Shown piece by piece: positions 53,952-61,437 of a DNA stretch of 61,437 nucleotides. The translations under genes and the position numbers were made by a program. This DNA comes from JBQTHD01 sp052390275. Lineage in GTDB: Bacteria > Actinomycetota > Acidimicrobiia > Acidimicrobiales > AC-14. The stretch spans positions 1-61,437 of the forward strand of contig JBQTHD010000020.1 of the NCBI GenBank assembly GCA_052390275.1, written 5' to 3'. The notes below the pieces were generated by a model. That model did no database searches. It was not told the origin of the DNA and was given only the letters and a program-made list of their open reading frames with translations. Position 1 is the stretch's first letter, and each line of letters opens with the position of its first letter.

Positions 53952-55739
53952 ATGATCGATCGCCACCTGACCCGCAACCTGTCCATTATCAGCCATATCG
54001 ATCACGGCAAGACCACGCTTTCCGACCGCATCTTGGAGTTGACCGGGGCGGTGGATGCCCGTCAGATGCGCGAGCAGTACCTGGACTCGATGGATCTGGA
54101 GCGGGAGCGGGGCATCACCATCAAGGCCCAGAACGTGCGCCTCACATGGAAGGGCCACACCCTTCATCTGATTGACACGCCAGGTCACGTCGACTTCGGC
54201 TACGAGGTGAGTCGATCCCTGGCCGCCTGCGAAGGGGCGATCCTGCTGGTCGACGCCACCCAGGGCATCCAGGCCCAGACCCTGGCCACCTGCTACCAGG
54301 CGCTGGAGGCCAACCTCGAGATCGTTCCCGCCCTCAACAAGTTGGACCTGCCGGCAGCGGATCCCGAGCGGGTGGCCGAGGAGATCGAGCAGGTCCTGGG
54401 GCTTGATCGGGCCACGATCCTGAGGATCAGCGGCAAGACCGGCATGGGGGTGTCCGACCTTTTGGACGCGGCGGTGGACCGGATACCCGCTCCGGGCGGA
54501 GACCCCAAGGACCCGCTGACGGCCCTCATCTTCGACAGCATTTACGATCAGTACCGGGGGGTGATTTCCAGCGTTCGGATCACTTCCGGGGTGATGCGCA
54601 GCGGATCGCGGTTGCGATTCATGCAGGCTGGGTCTGTCCACGAGGCCGAAGAGATCGGGGCGCGAATGCCGGTACCGACGCCACTGACCGAGTTGGGCCC
54701 GGGTGAGGTTGGCTACCTGATTGCCGGGATCAAGGACGTGGGAGAGGCCCGTTCCGGGGAAACGGTCACCGAGGCCGCTCGGCCGGCTCCGGTGGCCCTG
54801 GTCGGCTACCGGGATCCCAAGCCCATGGTCTTCTGCGGGCTCTACCCGGTTGAGGGGGATGATTTCTCCGCCCTTCGGGATGCGTTGGAGAAGTTGAGGC
54901 TGAACGACTCGTCCTACACGTTCGAGCCGGAAAGCTCAGGGGTGTTGGGCTTCGGCTTCCGGTGTGGGTTCCTCGGGCTGTTGCATATGGAGATCGTCCG
55001 GGAACGCCTCGAGCGCGAATTCAGCCTCGCTCTCATTGCCACCGCTCCTTCGGTTAAGTACTTGGCGCAGTTGACCAACGGGTCGGTGGTGGAGGTGGAC
55101 AACCCCAGCGAGTTACCCCCCTCCAACCAGTTGGACGGGGTGGAGGAGCCATACTTATCGGTGACGTTGCTGCTTCCGGCCGAGTACACCGGAGCTGTGA
55201 TGGACCTGTGCCAAACCCGGCGGGGAGAGATGGTCAAAATGTCCTACATCTCACCGGAGCGCTTGGAACTGGCTTACCGGTTGCCGCTGGCTGAAGTGGT
55301 GGTGGACTTCTTCGACCAGCTGAAAAGCCGCACCAAGGGATATGCCAGCCTGGACTATGAGCCGGCCGGTTACGACCGGTCCACCCTGGTGAAGGTGGAC
55401 ATTCTCCTCAACGGAGTGGTGGCCGATGCGTTCTCTACAATTGTCCATTCCGATAAGGCTTACGACTATGGCCGACGAATGTGCGACAAGCTTAAGGAAC
55501 TGATTCCCCGTCAGTTGTACGATGTGCCCATCCAGGCCGCCATCGGTGGGCGAATTATTGCCCGCCAAACGGTAAAGGCATTGCGGAAAGATGTGATCGC
55601 CAAGTGCTACGGCGGTGATATAACCCGTAAGCGCAAGCTCCTGGAGAAGCAGAAGGAAGGCAAGAAGAAGATGAAAAGCATTGGGCGGGTCGAGGTGCCG
55701 CAGGAGGCCTTTGTCTCCGCCCTCCGCCTCGACGAGTAG
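53952..55739 (+). CDS. lepA: Elongation factor 4 (LepA)
   Basis: A 595-residue translational GTPase that back-translocates or remodels ribosomes, helping assembly and translation under stress. G1 SHIDHGKTT at 14-22, G2 around RERGITIKAQ, G3 DTPGHVDF, G4 NKLDLP. The EF-4-specific C-terminal domain contains SIGRVEVPQEAF at the end, after the basic KRKLLEKQKEGKKKMK helix. ATG 53952 is two bases after the preceding stop. Upstream open frame is noise. Confidence 0.97.
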   Translation: MIDRHLTRNLSIISHIDHGKTTLSDRILELTGAVDARQMREQYLDSMDLERERGITIKAQNVRLTWKGHTLHLIDTPGHVDFGYEVSRSLAACEGAILLVDATQGIQAQTLATCYQALEANLEIVPALNKLDLPAADPERVAEEIEQVLGLDRATILRISGKTGMGVSDLLDAAVDRIPAPGGDPKDPLTALIFDSIYDQYRGVISSVRITSGVMRSGSRLRFMQAGSVHEAEEIGARMPVPTPLTELGPGEVGYLIAGIKDVGEARSGETVTEAARPAPVALVGYRDPKPMVFCGLYPVEGDDFSALRDALEKLRLNDSSYTFEPESSGVLGFGFRCGFLGLLHMEIVRERLEREFSLALIATAPSVKYLAQLTNGSVVEVDNPSELPPSNQLDGVEEPYLSVTLLLPAEYTGAVMDLCQTRRGEMVKMSYISPERLELAYRLPLAEVVVDFFDQLKSRTKGYASLDYEPAGYDRSTLVKVDILLNGVVADAFSTIVHSDKAYDYGRRMCDKLKELIPRQLYDVPIQAAIGGRIIARQTVKALRKDVIAKCYGGDITRKRKLLEKQKEGKKKMKSIGRVEVPQEAFVSALRLDE

Positions 55740-55833
55740 CTTGGTCTTCAAGCCACCTGGACTGCGTCCTTGAGCGTGGCGGAAACCGCCGGGCGAAGGC
55801 AAAATTACTCACGTTCCGCAGCTCACGTTAGGT

Positions 55834-56490
55834 TCAGCAGTTCGTGGTCAGGAACTGGCGGACAAGGCTCTCCTTGTTTTGGCGAACCTCGCTGACGGTG
55901 TCACGGACCAACTGCGGGCCCGAGTCGCCGGGTGCGAAGTTTCCAACGAATTCCCAGGACGGGAACTGCTCGATCACGCTCAGGGCCGCCTGCCGGGTGG
56001 ATGTGTCGCCGATCAGCCAGTGGGAGTACCAGCGGCACTGGGCGTAGGCCTGAACCTCGGTGACGATCACCGCCTGCTGGCCGGTGGTGGGTTGGGGCCG
56101 GGGGTAGCGGTCCAGGACCGTTTCGAAAGTGTCACCGGGCGGAAGCGGCGTCCGGGATGCCACCTCGCGTACCACCTCGACGATGGCCGGGTCGGAGAGG
56201 TTCAACAACTCCTCCCCGGAAACCAACTCGGTGTCGCCCTTGCCGCCGAAGATCCCGGTGTGGATACCGCCGTTGATGGCCACGGCCGCGGTGGGGATCG
56301 CAACCGCCGCCAGGGCAATGGAGGCCATGGTGCGCAGCCGGCGGCGGCGGGGCAGGGCCAGGGGTTTAGTGGTTTCGGTCTCGAGCATGGTCATCTCCTT
56401 GAGCATGTGGATGACGTCCGGATCCGGAGGTTCAACAATGGCCCCCCGCATACGGTCGGCCTCCGCCAGCAGTTCGTCGATGGGCTCCAC
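55834..56490 (-). CDS. Single-pass membrane protein, probable partner of the ECF sigma factor
   Basis: A 218-residue protein that starts GTG directly after the sigma-factor stop (no gap), so the two are co-translated. Residues 1-45 are cytoplasmic and acidic/helical (EPIDELLAEADRMRGAIVEP), the place of an anti-sigma domain, though no ZAS zinc motif is seen. The membrane segment MASIALAAVAIPTAAVAING (about 54-73) precedes an extracytoplasmic domain of about 140 residues with a C-terminal Cys. Operon position suggests an anti-sigma or sensor. The family is not recognised. Confidence 0.65.
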   Translation of the reverse strand: MEPIDELLAEADRMRGAIVEPPDPDVIHMLKEMTMLETETTKPLALPRRRRLRTMASIALAAVAIPTAAVAINGGIHTGIFGGKGDTELVSGEELLNLSDPAIVEVVREVASRTPLPPGDTFETVLDRYPRPQPTTGQQAVIVTEVQAYAQCRWYSHWLIGDTSTRQAALSVIEQFPSWEFVGNFAPGDSGPQLVRDTVSEVRQNKESLVRQFLTTNC

Positions 56491-57069
56491 TCAGATCACC
56501 TCCAGGTTCTCGGCGCCGCTGGCCCGCGTTGGACCCGCAACCTCCATATGTCCGTCGGCGCCCAAACGTTGCATCTCCTTGCGCAGCTGAGCGCGGACCC
56601 GGTGCAGCCGAACCCGGGCCGTTGGCGCCGAGATACCGAGCACCCCAGCGGCTTCCACCACGGAAAGGCCGTCCTGTGCCACCAGGACCAACAACTCGCG
56701 GCTTGGTTCGGACAGGACGCCCAGTGCCGCCTCCAAGGCGAGCGCAGCATCGCTGACTTCCGTCGCCACCGGCACCGTCACCTCGACTTCGAGGGCCAGG
56801 CGCTTGGCAAGGCGGGTCCGGCGGACCTGGCCCCGGCGGTGGTTCGCCAAGACGTTCCGAGCCACGGTGAAAAGCCACAGCCGGGCTTCGCTGCCGGCGG
56901 GTACGCGCTCGATTCGACGCCAGGCCACCAGGTAGACCTCGGCCACCACGTCGAGGGCGTCCTCGCGTGACGCGCACCGCCTCATGGCGTAGAGCACCAG
57001 CGGCGGCAGATGCTCCCGCCACAGCTGCTCGAGACGATCCTCATGCTGACGACGAGGTTTGTCGCTCAT
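56491..57069 (-). CDS. ECF-family RNA polymerase sigma factor
   Basis: A 192-residue sigma-70 family member. Region 2 spans about 15-85, with EDALDVVAEVYLVAWRRIER and LWLFTVARNVLANHRRG. Region 4 lies around 110-170, with LSEPSRELLVLVAQDGLSVV and the helix-turn-helix EAAGVLGISAPTARVRLHR. Regions 1.1 and 3 are absent, as usual for extracytoplasmic-function sigmas. It is followed without gap by a membrane protein that may restrain it. The regulon cannot be read here. Confidence 0.9.
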   Translation of the reverse strand: MSDKPRRQHEDRLEQLWREHLPPLVLYAMRRCASREDALDVVAEVYLVAWRRIERVPAGSEARLWLFTVARNVLANHRRGQVRRTRLAKRLALEVEVTVPVATEVSDAALALEAALGVLSEPSRELLVLVAQDGLSVVEAAGVLGISAPTARVRLHRVRAQLRKEMQRLGADGHMEVAGPTRASGAENLEVI

Positions 57070-57136
57070 GTGACTCTCATGGCGCTCACCCGACCCTCAT
57101 GGATCGGCACATGTCCGGCCAAGCGCAGAACGTTAC

Positions 57137-57181
57137 GTAGGCCTACTTCCCGGCCCTTTCGCACGCCAGCGTCGATATCGT
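57137..57181 (+). promoter_or_regulatory. Candidate leaderless promoter/operator of vapBC-2
   Basis: A perfect 10-bp palindrome GTAGGCCTAC at 57137-57146 precedes TATCGT at 57176-57181, which lies 6 bases before the antitoxin ATG. This suits an autorepressed, leaderless toxin-antitoxin promoter. It resembles the GTAG/CTAC half-sites before vapBC-1. Pattern only. Confidence 0.35.
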
Positions 57182-57187
57182 ACGGCT

Positions 57188-57394
57188 ATGGCCAAGACAT
57201 CTGTTCACGTTGATCCCGATATCGTCCGCCAAGCGGCGGCCATCCTGGGAACGACGACCCTGCGCGACACCATCGACGCATCTTTGCGGGAGGTGGTCGA
57301 TTGCATGCGGCGCCTCGAGGTCCTCGGAATGCTCAGCGAAACAGGGCGGTTTGACTTCAGCGCCGTGACGGCGGCGTGGGGTGGAGGCGAATAG
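57188..57394 (+). CDS. VapB-type antitoxin
   Basis: A 68-residue protein of the VapB/Arc type. It opens MAKTSVHVDPDIVRQAAAIL with a beta strand and helix, then TTTLRDTIDASLREVVDCMR. Such RDTI-containing antitoxins pair with PIN toxins in actinobacteria. The C-terminus FDFSAVTAAW is the toxin-binding part. The stop is directly followed by the toxin ATG. Confidence 0.85.
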   Translation: MAKTSVHVDPDIVRQAAAILGTTTLRDTIDASLREVVDCMRRLEVLGMLSETGRFDFSAVTAAWGGGE

Positions 57395-57817
57395 ATGGGC
57401 CGCCTCGCCTACCTGGCCGATACCAGTGTGTTCGCCCGCGTGGGTCAGACCTCGGTGCGGGCCGCGTTCGCCCCGCTGGTGGCCGAAGGCCGGGTGGCCT
57501 TGTGCCCGCCGGTCGCCTTCGAGCTGGGTTACACGGCCAGGAACGCTGAGGATTTCGTCCGGTTGACCGAGCGCCTGAGCGCCTTTCCATCGGTACCGGT
57601 GACCGACGCCGACCAGCACCGAGCCTTGGAGATCCAGCGCCTCCTGGCCGATCGTGGACAGCACCGTGCTCTGTCACTGGTAACTGCTCTGGTGGCCGCG
57701 GCAGCCGAGGTCCGGGGCCTTGAGATCCTGCACTACGACGCCGACTTCGAGCTGGTCGCGGCCGTTACCGGTCAGCTCCAGCGATGGGTCGTTCCGCGCG
57801 GTTCGGCCGACGGGTGA
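57395..57817 (+). CDS. VapC-type PIN-domain toxin with one acidic residue replaced
   Basis: A 140-residue PIN protein. Asp9 lies in YLADTSVFAR, Glu43 in PVAFELGYTAR, and a final Asp in HYDADFELVA (115/117). The helix that normally reads PDLLIAA, with the third metal-binding Asp, reads VTALVAA here: Thr97 takes the Asp place. PIN nucleases need these acids for Mg2+, so activity may be weak or lost. Starts right after the antitoxin stop. The convergent MoaD-like gene begins 8 bp beyond its stop. Confidence 0.85.
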   Translation: MGRLAYLADTSVFARVGQTSVRAAFAPLVAEGRVALCPPVAFELGYTARNAEDFVRLTERLSAFPSVPVTDADQHRALEIQRLLADRGQHRALSLVTALVAAAAEVRGLEILHYDADFELVAAVTGQLQRWVVPRGSADG

Positions 57818-57825
57818 CGCAAACC

Positions 57826-58092
57826 TCAGACCCCGCCCGACACCGCGGGCAGGATGGTCACCTCGGTGGCGCCCGGAACCGGATCGCCGAGATCGGCCAT
57901 GCGCTCGGGACCTACGAACACGTGGACGTGACGGCGCACCTGCCCCTGCTCGTCGAGCACCCGCCGGCCCAGGGCCGGATGCCGGCGGTCCAGGGCAGCG
58001 AGCACCTCGCCCACAGTGGCGCCTTCGATCTCCACCGTGGCGGCGCCGCCGGCGTACTGCCGTAAAGCCGTTGGCAGCCGCACGGTGGCCAT
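57826..58092 (-). CDS. MoaD/ThiS-family small sulfur-carrier-like protein
   Basis: An 88-residue beta-grasp protein: MATVRLPTALRQYAGGAATV, then GATVGEVLAALDRRHPALGR, and HVFVGPERMADLGDPVPGAT. The chain ends AVSGGV. MoaD/ThiS carriers end in a bare Gly-Gly that is activated by adenylation. The extra Val would need removal, as seen when related carriers are cleaved by a JAMM peptidase. No adenylating enzyme or cofactor genes are nearby. It is encoded 10 bp after the Asp-box propeller gene, a pairing that I recall as recurrent in actinobacteria without known role. Confidence 0.8.
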   Translation of the reverse strand: MATVRLPTALRQYAGGAATVEIEGATVGEVLAALDRRHPALGRRVLDEQGQVRRHVHVFVGPERMADLGDPVPGATEVTILPAVSGGV

Positions 58093-58102
58093 GGCCGGAG
58101 GC

Positions 58103-59185
58103 TCAGCGAGCCACGGCCCGTACGCACAGAACGTCGGGCAGGTACTCCGCTGCCATCCGCCAGTGCTCGCCCTCGTCGGGGGAGTGGAACACGTGGCCCG
58201 AGCGGGTGCCGAACCACAGCCCAGTCGGCTCGGCGTCGTCGGCGCAGAAGCCGTCGCGCAGCACCGTGAACATGGCATGGTCCTGGGGCAGGCCGTCGGC
58301 GAGGACCTGCCAGGACGCGCCGGAGTCGATGGTGCGGTACACCCGGGCCTTGCCCTCGGGCACGCAACGGCCCAGGGCGTAGTCGAGCGGGATCACGTAG
58401 GCCGTGCCCGCGCGGCGGGGATGGGCGACGATGGGAAAGCCGAAGTCCGACGGCACCCCGTCGGCGATGGAGGTCCAGGTGTCTCCCCGGTCGACGCTGC
58501 GGTAGAGGCCGCCGTGGTTCTGCAGGTAGAGCACGTCGGGGTGGGTGGCGTCGCGGTCGACCTTGTGCACGCACTGGCCGAACTCGGCGCCCTCGTCGGG
58601 GCTGACCACGTTGAGTATGCCGGCGTTGCGGGGAATCCAGGTCCGGCCGCCGTCGTCGCTGCGGTAGACGCCGCCGGTGGAGATGGCCACGTGCAGCCGC
58701 TCGGAGTCCCGGGGGTCGATCAGGATCGTGTGAAGACCCAGGCCGCCGCCGCCGGGGAACCACTGCGAGCGGTGGGGGTGGTCCCACAAGCCCCGCATGA
58801 GCTCGAAGGTCCCGCCGCCGTCGGTGGAGCGGAAGAGGCCGGCCGGCTCGGTTCCGGCGTAGACGACGCCGTCGCCGGCCATCCGCAATTGCCACACCTG
58901 CACGAGCGCCGCCGGCTTGGTCTGGCCGCTCCAGTGGTCCGTCCACTCCAGGCCCTCGGGAAAGGCGATGGCTTGCTCGTCATGCTCGGTCCAGGTGTGG
59001 CCGAAGTCGTCCGAGAGCCGCAAAGTGGGGCCCCAGTGCTCGCTCACCGAGGCGGCGATGACCCGCCCGTCGGGCGCCAGCGCCACCGCCGGAAACCGCT
59101 CGCCCGGGAACAACGGACCCCGCACCCCAGTGCCGTCGATAAGGAACAGACCCTTGCCGGTACCGACGAAGGCAAGAACTCCCAC
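58103..59185 (-). CDS. Asp-box beta-propeller protein (BNR/sialidase-like)
   Basis: A 360-residue protein made of repeated Asp-box motifs: LSDDFGHTW, STDGGGTFE, SDDGGRTW, SVDRGDTW, TIDSGASW, SPDEGEHW. These mark a six- or seven-bladed propeller as in BNR/Vps10-type folds. No sialidase catalytic Arg triad is recognised, so the sialidase name would be misleading. There is no signal peptide after GTG 59185 (GVLAFVGTGKGLFLID is the first blade), so it is likely cytoplasmic. Upstream residues in the long frame are Arg-rich and were not counted. Co-transcribed with the MoaD-like gene. Confidence 0.8.
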   Translation of the reverse strand: MGVLAFVGTGKGLFLIDGTGVRGPLFPGERFPAVALAPDGRVIAASVSEHWGPTLRLSDDFGHTWTEHDEQAIAFPEGLEWTDHWSGQTKPAALVQVWQLRMAGDGVVYAGTEPAGLFRSTDGGGTFELMRGLWDHPHRSQWFPGGGGLGLHTILIDPRDSERLHVAISTGGVYRSDDGGRTWIPRNAGILNVVSPDEGAEFGQCVHKVDRDATHPDVLYLQNHGGLYRSVDRGDTWTSIADGVPSDFGFPIVAHPRRAGTAYVIPLDYALGRCVPEGKARVYRTIDSGASWQVLADGLPQDHAMFTVLRDGFCADDAEPTGLWFGTRSGHVFHSPDEGEHWRMAAEYLPDVLCVRAVAR

Positions 59186-59324
59186 GGCCAGGACGTTAGG
59201 CGCCCCCCGCGGCCCCCTTCCAGGGCCACGCCTATCGTCGGCCCGACCTCGCAGGTGACCGGTCCGAATAGCCAACGGGGCGTGATGCCTGCAACCAGTC
59301 AGGACAGGTCGTGTCCGGCAGCCG

Positions 59325-60320
59325 TCATGCCGCGTCTCGCCCAATGGCGGCCCGGTGCTGCGTGGGGCTCATGCCCCGAACCCGCCTAAAAGCGGCGCTG
59401 AGGGCGAAGGCGCTGCCGTAACCGACTTCGGCGGCTACGGCGCCGATGGTGAGCCCCGGTTCGAGCAGGCGGTCGGCGGCCAGCGAGAGCCGCAGATCGC
59501 TGAGGTAGGTCATGGGCGGTGTCCCGATCAGATCGGTGAACCGCCGGGCCAGCAGCGCCCGGGATACGCCCACCTGCGCGGCCAGGCCAGCCACAGTCCA
59601 CCGATGGGCGACATTGTTGTGGAGTAGGCGCAAAGCGTGGCCGACGACCGGATCGGCCCCGGCCCGGAACCATGAGCTGGTCGGCTCACGGTCCTGGGCC
59701 AACCAGGCCCGGATGGCCGACACCAGGACCAGGTCGAGCAGGCGGTCGATGACGGCGGGCTGACCGGGCTCGTCGCGCTCCAACTCGGTGGCCAGGACCG
59801 CCACCAACGGGCAGTCCCATCGGTCGGCGGGCAACACCGCGGTGCGCGGCAGGGTTGCCAGCAGGCGGTCGCCGGCAGAACCGGGCCGGTCGTAGGTACC
59901 CACCAGCATGGTCGTCGTGCCCGTGGCGCTGGTTCCCCAGGTCCGCACCCCCAAGCTCATGGCCTCGGCCATCGGTTGGCCGCTGATACTTCGGCACACC
60001 TGCCCCGGTTCCACGACGACCTGTGGCTGGCGCGTCGGTTCGTCGGCGAGGAGATAGGGCTCCGGCCCCCGCAGCAGGGCCACGGTTCCGGGACCGAGCC
60101 GGCGGGCCGCCTCGCCGTCGGGAACGAGCCAGGCCTCGCCGGCGGTGACGGCAAGCAGTGCGAGGGGGGCGCGGTCCTCGATACGGATCGACCAGGGTGG
60201 GTCGAGCAGGCAGCGCAGGACGAAGGCGTCTGTGGCCCGAGGAGTTCTCAGCAGGCTGGTCAGCGGGTCCAGAGGGGAAAATCCTAGACGCAGACGTATG
60301 CATGGTGGAGCTGCGACCAT
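59325..60320 (-). CDS. AraC-family transcriptional regulator
   Basis: A 331-residue regulator from ATG 60320. The N-terminal cupin-like ligand domain (about 15-195) opens DPLTSLLRTPRATDAFVLRC, followed by AGEAWLVPDGEAARRLGPG. The C-terminal double helix-turn-helix reads HRWTVAGLAAQVGVSRALLA and IGAVAAEVGYGSAFALSAAF, ending RVRGMSPTQHR. It is divergent from the NmrA-like reductase gene with only 34 bp between starts, so it probably controls that gene and itself. The exact start is unsure because the promoter of the partner gene must lie in or near its 5' end. Confidence 0.88.
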   Translation of the reverse strand: MVAAPPCIRLRLGFSPLDPLTSLLRTPRATDAFVLRCLLDPPWSIRIEDRAPLALLAVTAGEAWLVPDGEAARRLGPGTVALLRGPEPYLLADEPTRQPQVVVEPGQVCRSISGQPMAEAMSLGVRTWGTSATGTTTMLVGTYDRPGSAGDRLLATLPRTAVLPADRWDCPLVAVLATELERDEPGQPAVIDRLLDLVLVSAIRAWLAQDREPTSSWFRAGADPVVGHALRLLHNNVAHRWTVAGLAAQVGVSRALLARRFTDLIGTPPMTYLSDLRLSLAADRLLEPGLTIGAVAAEVGYGSAFALSAAFRRVRGMSPTQHRAAIGRDAA

Positions 60321-60354
60321 GGATCGTCCACGAAGGTTGCGGTTGGATTCGAGG

Positions 60355-61182
60355 ATGCAAACCAGCGATTCACCCATCGTCATCCTCGGAGGACCCGGCA
60401 AGACCGGCCGGCGGGTGGCCGAGCGGTTGCGCTCGCGCCGCCGACCGGTCCGGATGGTCTCCCGTTCGTCGACTCCCAGCTTTGACTGGAACGACCCCTC
60501 CGGCTGGGAGGAATCCTTGACCGGCGCTTCCGCGGCCTACATCGCCTACCAGCCGGATCTGGCCTTTCCCGGAGCGACGGCCAGCATCGCTGCCCTCGTC
60601 GATGCCGCGGCCGCCGCCGGCATCGGGCGCCTGGTCCTGCTGTCGGGTCGGGGCGAGGAGAAAGCACTGGCTGCGGAGGCGGTGGTCGAGGCCTCAGGAT
60701 TGGAGTGGGCCGTCGTTCGGTCCAGCTTCTTCAATCAGAACTTCAGCGAGTCGTTCCTGGTCGAGACCCTGGTCACCGGAGTCCTGGCCTTTCCGGCCGG
60801 GGCTGTGGCCGAACCCTTCATCGACGCCGACGACATCGCCGATGTGGCCGTGGCCAGCCTTACCAACCAGAGTCTCCTCGGTCAGGTCTACGAGGTCAGC
60901 GGGCCGGAGCTGCTCACCTTCGCCGAAGCCGTGGGGACGATCTCGGCCGCCGCCGGCCGCGACATCGTCTACGTGCCGGTCACGCCCGGGCAGTTCGCCG
61001 AGGGCCTTCGGTCCGAGGGGGTTCCCGACGAGCTGGCCGGGGCTTACGCCGACCTGTTCGCCACCGTGCTCGACGGCCGCAACTCCCATCTGGCCGACGG
61101 CGTCGAGCGTGCCCTCGGCCGACCGGCCCGAACCTTCGGCGCCTACGCCGACGCGGTGGCCCGCACCGGCATCTGGAACTGA
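60355..61182 (+). CDS. NmrA-like NAD(P)-binding protein
   Basis: A 275-residue atypical short-chain dehydrogenase. It has an N-terminal Rossmann motif VILGGPGKTGRRVAERL, RLVLLSGRGEEKALAAEAVV, then EWAVVRSSFFNQNFSESFL and EPFIDADDIADVAVASL, the pattern of NmrA/YtfG-type quinone or NADP-sensing proteins. It lacks the Tyr-xxx-Lys pair, as is normal for this group. ATG 60355 follows GAGG closely. It is transcribed away from the AraC gene, a frequent pairing in redox or aromatic-compound responses. Confidence 0.87.
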   Translation: MQTSDSPIVILGGPGKTGRRVAERLRSRRRPVRMVSRSSTPSFDWNDPSGWEESLTGASAAYIAYQPDLAFPGATASIAALVDAAAAAGIGRLVLLSGRGEEKALAAEAVVEASGLEWAVVRSSFFNQNFSESFLVETLVTGVLAFPAGAVAEPFIDADDIADVAVASLTNQSLLGQVYEVSGPELLTFAEAVGTISAAAGRDIVYVPVTPGQFAEGLRSEGVPDELAGAYADLFATVLDGRNSHLADGVERALGRPARTFGAYADAVARTGIWN

Positions 61183-61186
61183 TGGC

Positions 61187-61276
61187 CTACTCGTTGACCA
61201 GGCCCTACTCGTTGACCAGGCCCTTCTCGTTGACCAGGCCCTTCTCGTTGACCAGGCCCTACTCGTTGACCAGGAT
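61187..61276. repeat. 18-bp tandem repeat, five copies, containing stop codons
   Basis: Units of CTACTCGTTGACCAGGCC: copies 1, 2 and 5 have CTAC and copies 3 and 4 have CTTC. The last unit (61259-61276) is the end of the minus-strand CDS (LVNE plus stop TAG). Moving downstream of that CDS, the other units read K, K, stop, stop at the same place. Thus the repeat duplicates a C-terminus together with its stop codon. Confidence 0.95.
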
Positions 61277-61437
61277 GGTCTGGACCTGGTCCACCACCAG
61301 GTCCTCCACCACGGTGGCGGTGGTCAGGTCGTCGATGACGCCCTGGTAGTCCGTGCCGGAGATGGACCATTCGGCCCGCCATTGCTGGGACACGATGACG
61401 TCGTAGGTGCCCACATGGGAGTAGGTGTGGAGGATCT
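61259..61437 (-). CDS. C-terminus of a PKD-like extracellular protein (partial)
   Basis: The minus-strand frame enters from the window edge and ends with TAG at 61259-61261. The 58 visible residues include HTYSHVGTYDVIVSQQWRAE, which resembles the closing strand of a PKD or Ig-like beta-sandwich domain, then VIDDLTTATVVEDLVVDQVQ and TILVNE. The rest of the gene lies beyond the window. Downstream of its stop, copies of the last 18 bp repeat four more times. It converges with the NmrA-like gene. Confidence 0.6.
   Translation of the reverse strand, partial: ILHTYSHVGTYDVIVSQQWRAEWSISGTDYQGVIDDLTTATVVEDLVVDQVQTILVNE

Noticed and set aside
55778..55790. GGCGG-AAA-CCGCC hairpin after lepA
   Set aside because: Five-bp stem with a three-base loop and no U-run. 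It may help end transcription but chance is high.
58103..59185. Sialidase activity for the Asp-box protein
   Set aside because: Asp-boxes are structural. The catalytic Arg triad, Tyr and Glu of sialidases are not seen and no signal peptide is present.

Overview
The window looks like chromosome from a high-GC actinomycete, most likely a deep branch such as Acidimicrobiia. Pointers are a Rho with a very long disordered insert, an MprAB/PepD-like stress module, an Rpf-type muralytic domain, a FolP2-type dihydropteroate synthase homologue, GTG/TTG starts and several apparently leaderless genes. Family assignments come from reading translated sequence, not from database searches, so the lineage is an inference.

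Layout. 0-0.5 kb: a broken IS1380-type transposase end beside another gene fragment. 0.5-8.8 kb: a NERD-domain membrane protein, then the housekeeping series rho, prfA, prmC and tsaC, interrupted by a vapBC pair and cysC. 8.8-25.0 kb: a coiled-coil protein with a Cys-rich N-terminus and the first exopolysaccharide block. That block holds two BY-kinase/Wzc-like proteins, a nucleotide-sugar dehydrogenase, a low-molecular-weight tyrosine phosphatase, glyA, wecA, a GalE/WbpP-like epimerase, a WbpM/CapD-like dehydratase, a GNAT protein and a PglC-like sugar transferase. 25.0-31.2 kb: an accessory block with a two-gene ABC exporter, a secreted GH25-like protein, an FAD monooxygenase and an ABC-F protein. 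31.4-38.5 kb: the second exopolysaccharide block, with a polymerase-like membrane protein, three GT4 glycosyltransferases, a polysaccharide deacetylase and a membrane-anchored beta-helix protein.

38.6-43.4 kb: an HD-like protein, a methyltransferase, a lipoprotein, a folP2-like gene, holA and rpsT. 43.5-53.2 kb: cell-envelope stress genes. These are a cupredoxin-like lipoprotein, a 1006-residue Hsp70-like protein with a membrane segment, Ig-like domain and Pro/Thr tail, a coiled-coil plus Rpf-domain hydrolase, and an HtrA protease, histidine kinase and response regulator in one operon beside a secreted helical-repeat protein. 53.4-55.7 kb: a WapI-like small protein and lepA. 55.8-61.4 kb: an ECF sigma factor with a likely membrane partner, a second vapBC pair, a MoaD/ThiS-like protein paired with an Asp-box beta-propeller, a divergent AraC/NmrA-like pair, and the end of a PKD-like protein next to an 18-bp tandem repeat containing stop codons.

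How the genes fit together. WecA or the PglC-like transferase would prime undecaprenyl phosphate. The dehydrogenase, epimerase and dehydratase would make modified HexNAc/HexNAcA sugars. The GT4 enzymes would extend the repeat unit, the polymerase-like protein would join units, and the BY-kinases with the phosphatase would control chain length. No flippase was seen. The strongest unusual points are: a recurrent 15/18-bp in-frame tandem-repeat habit in disordered protein tails; a BY-kinase pair in which one member has lost its Walker A' Asp and Tyr cluster while keeping an almost identical promoter/start; and the Hsp70-TM-Ig-Pro/Thr protein.
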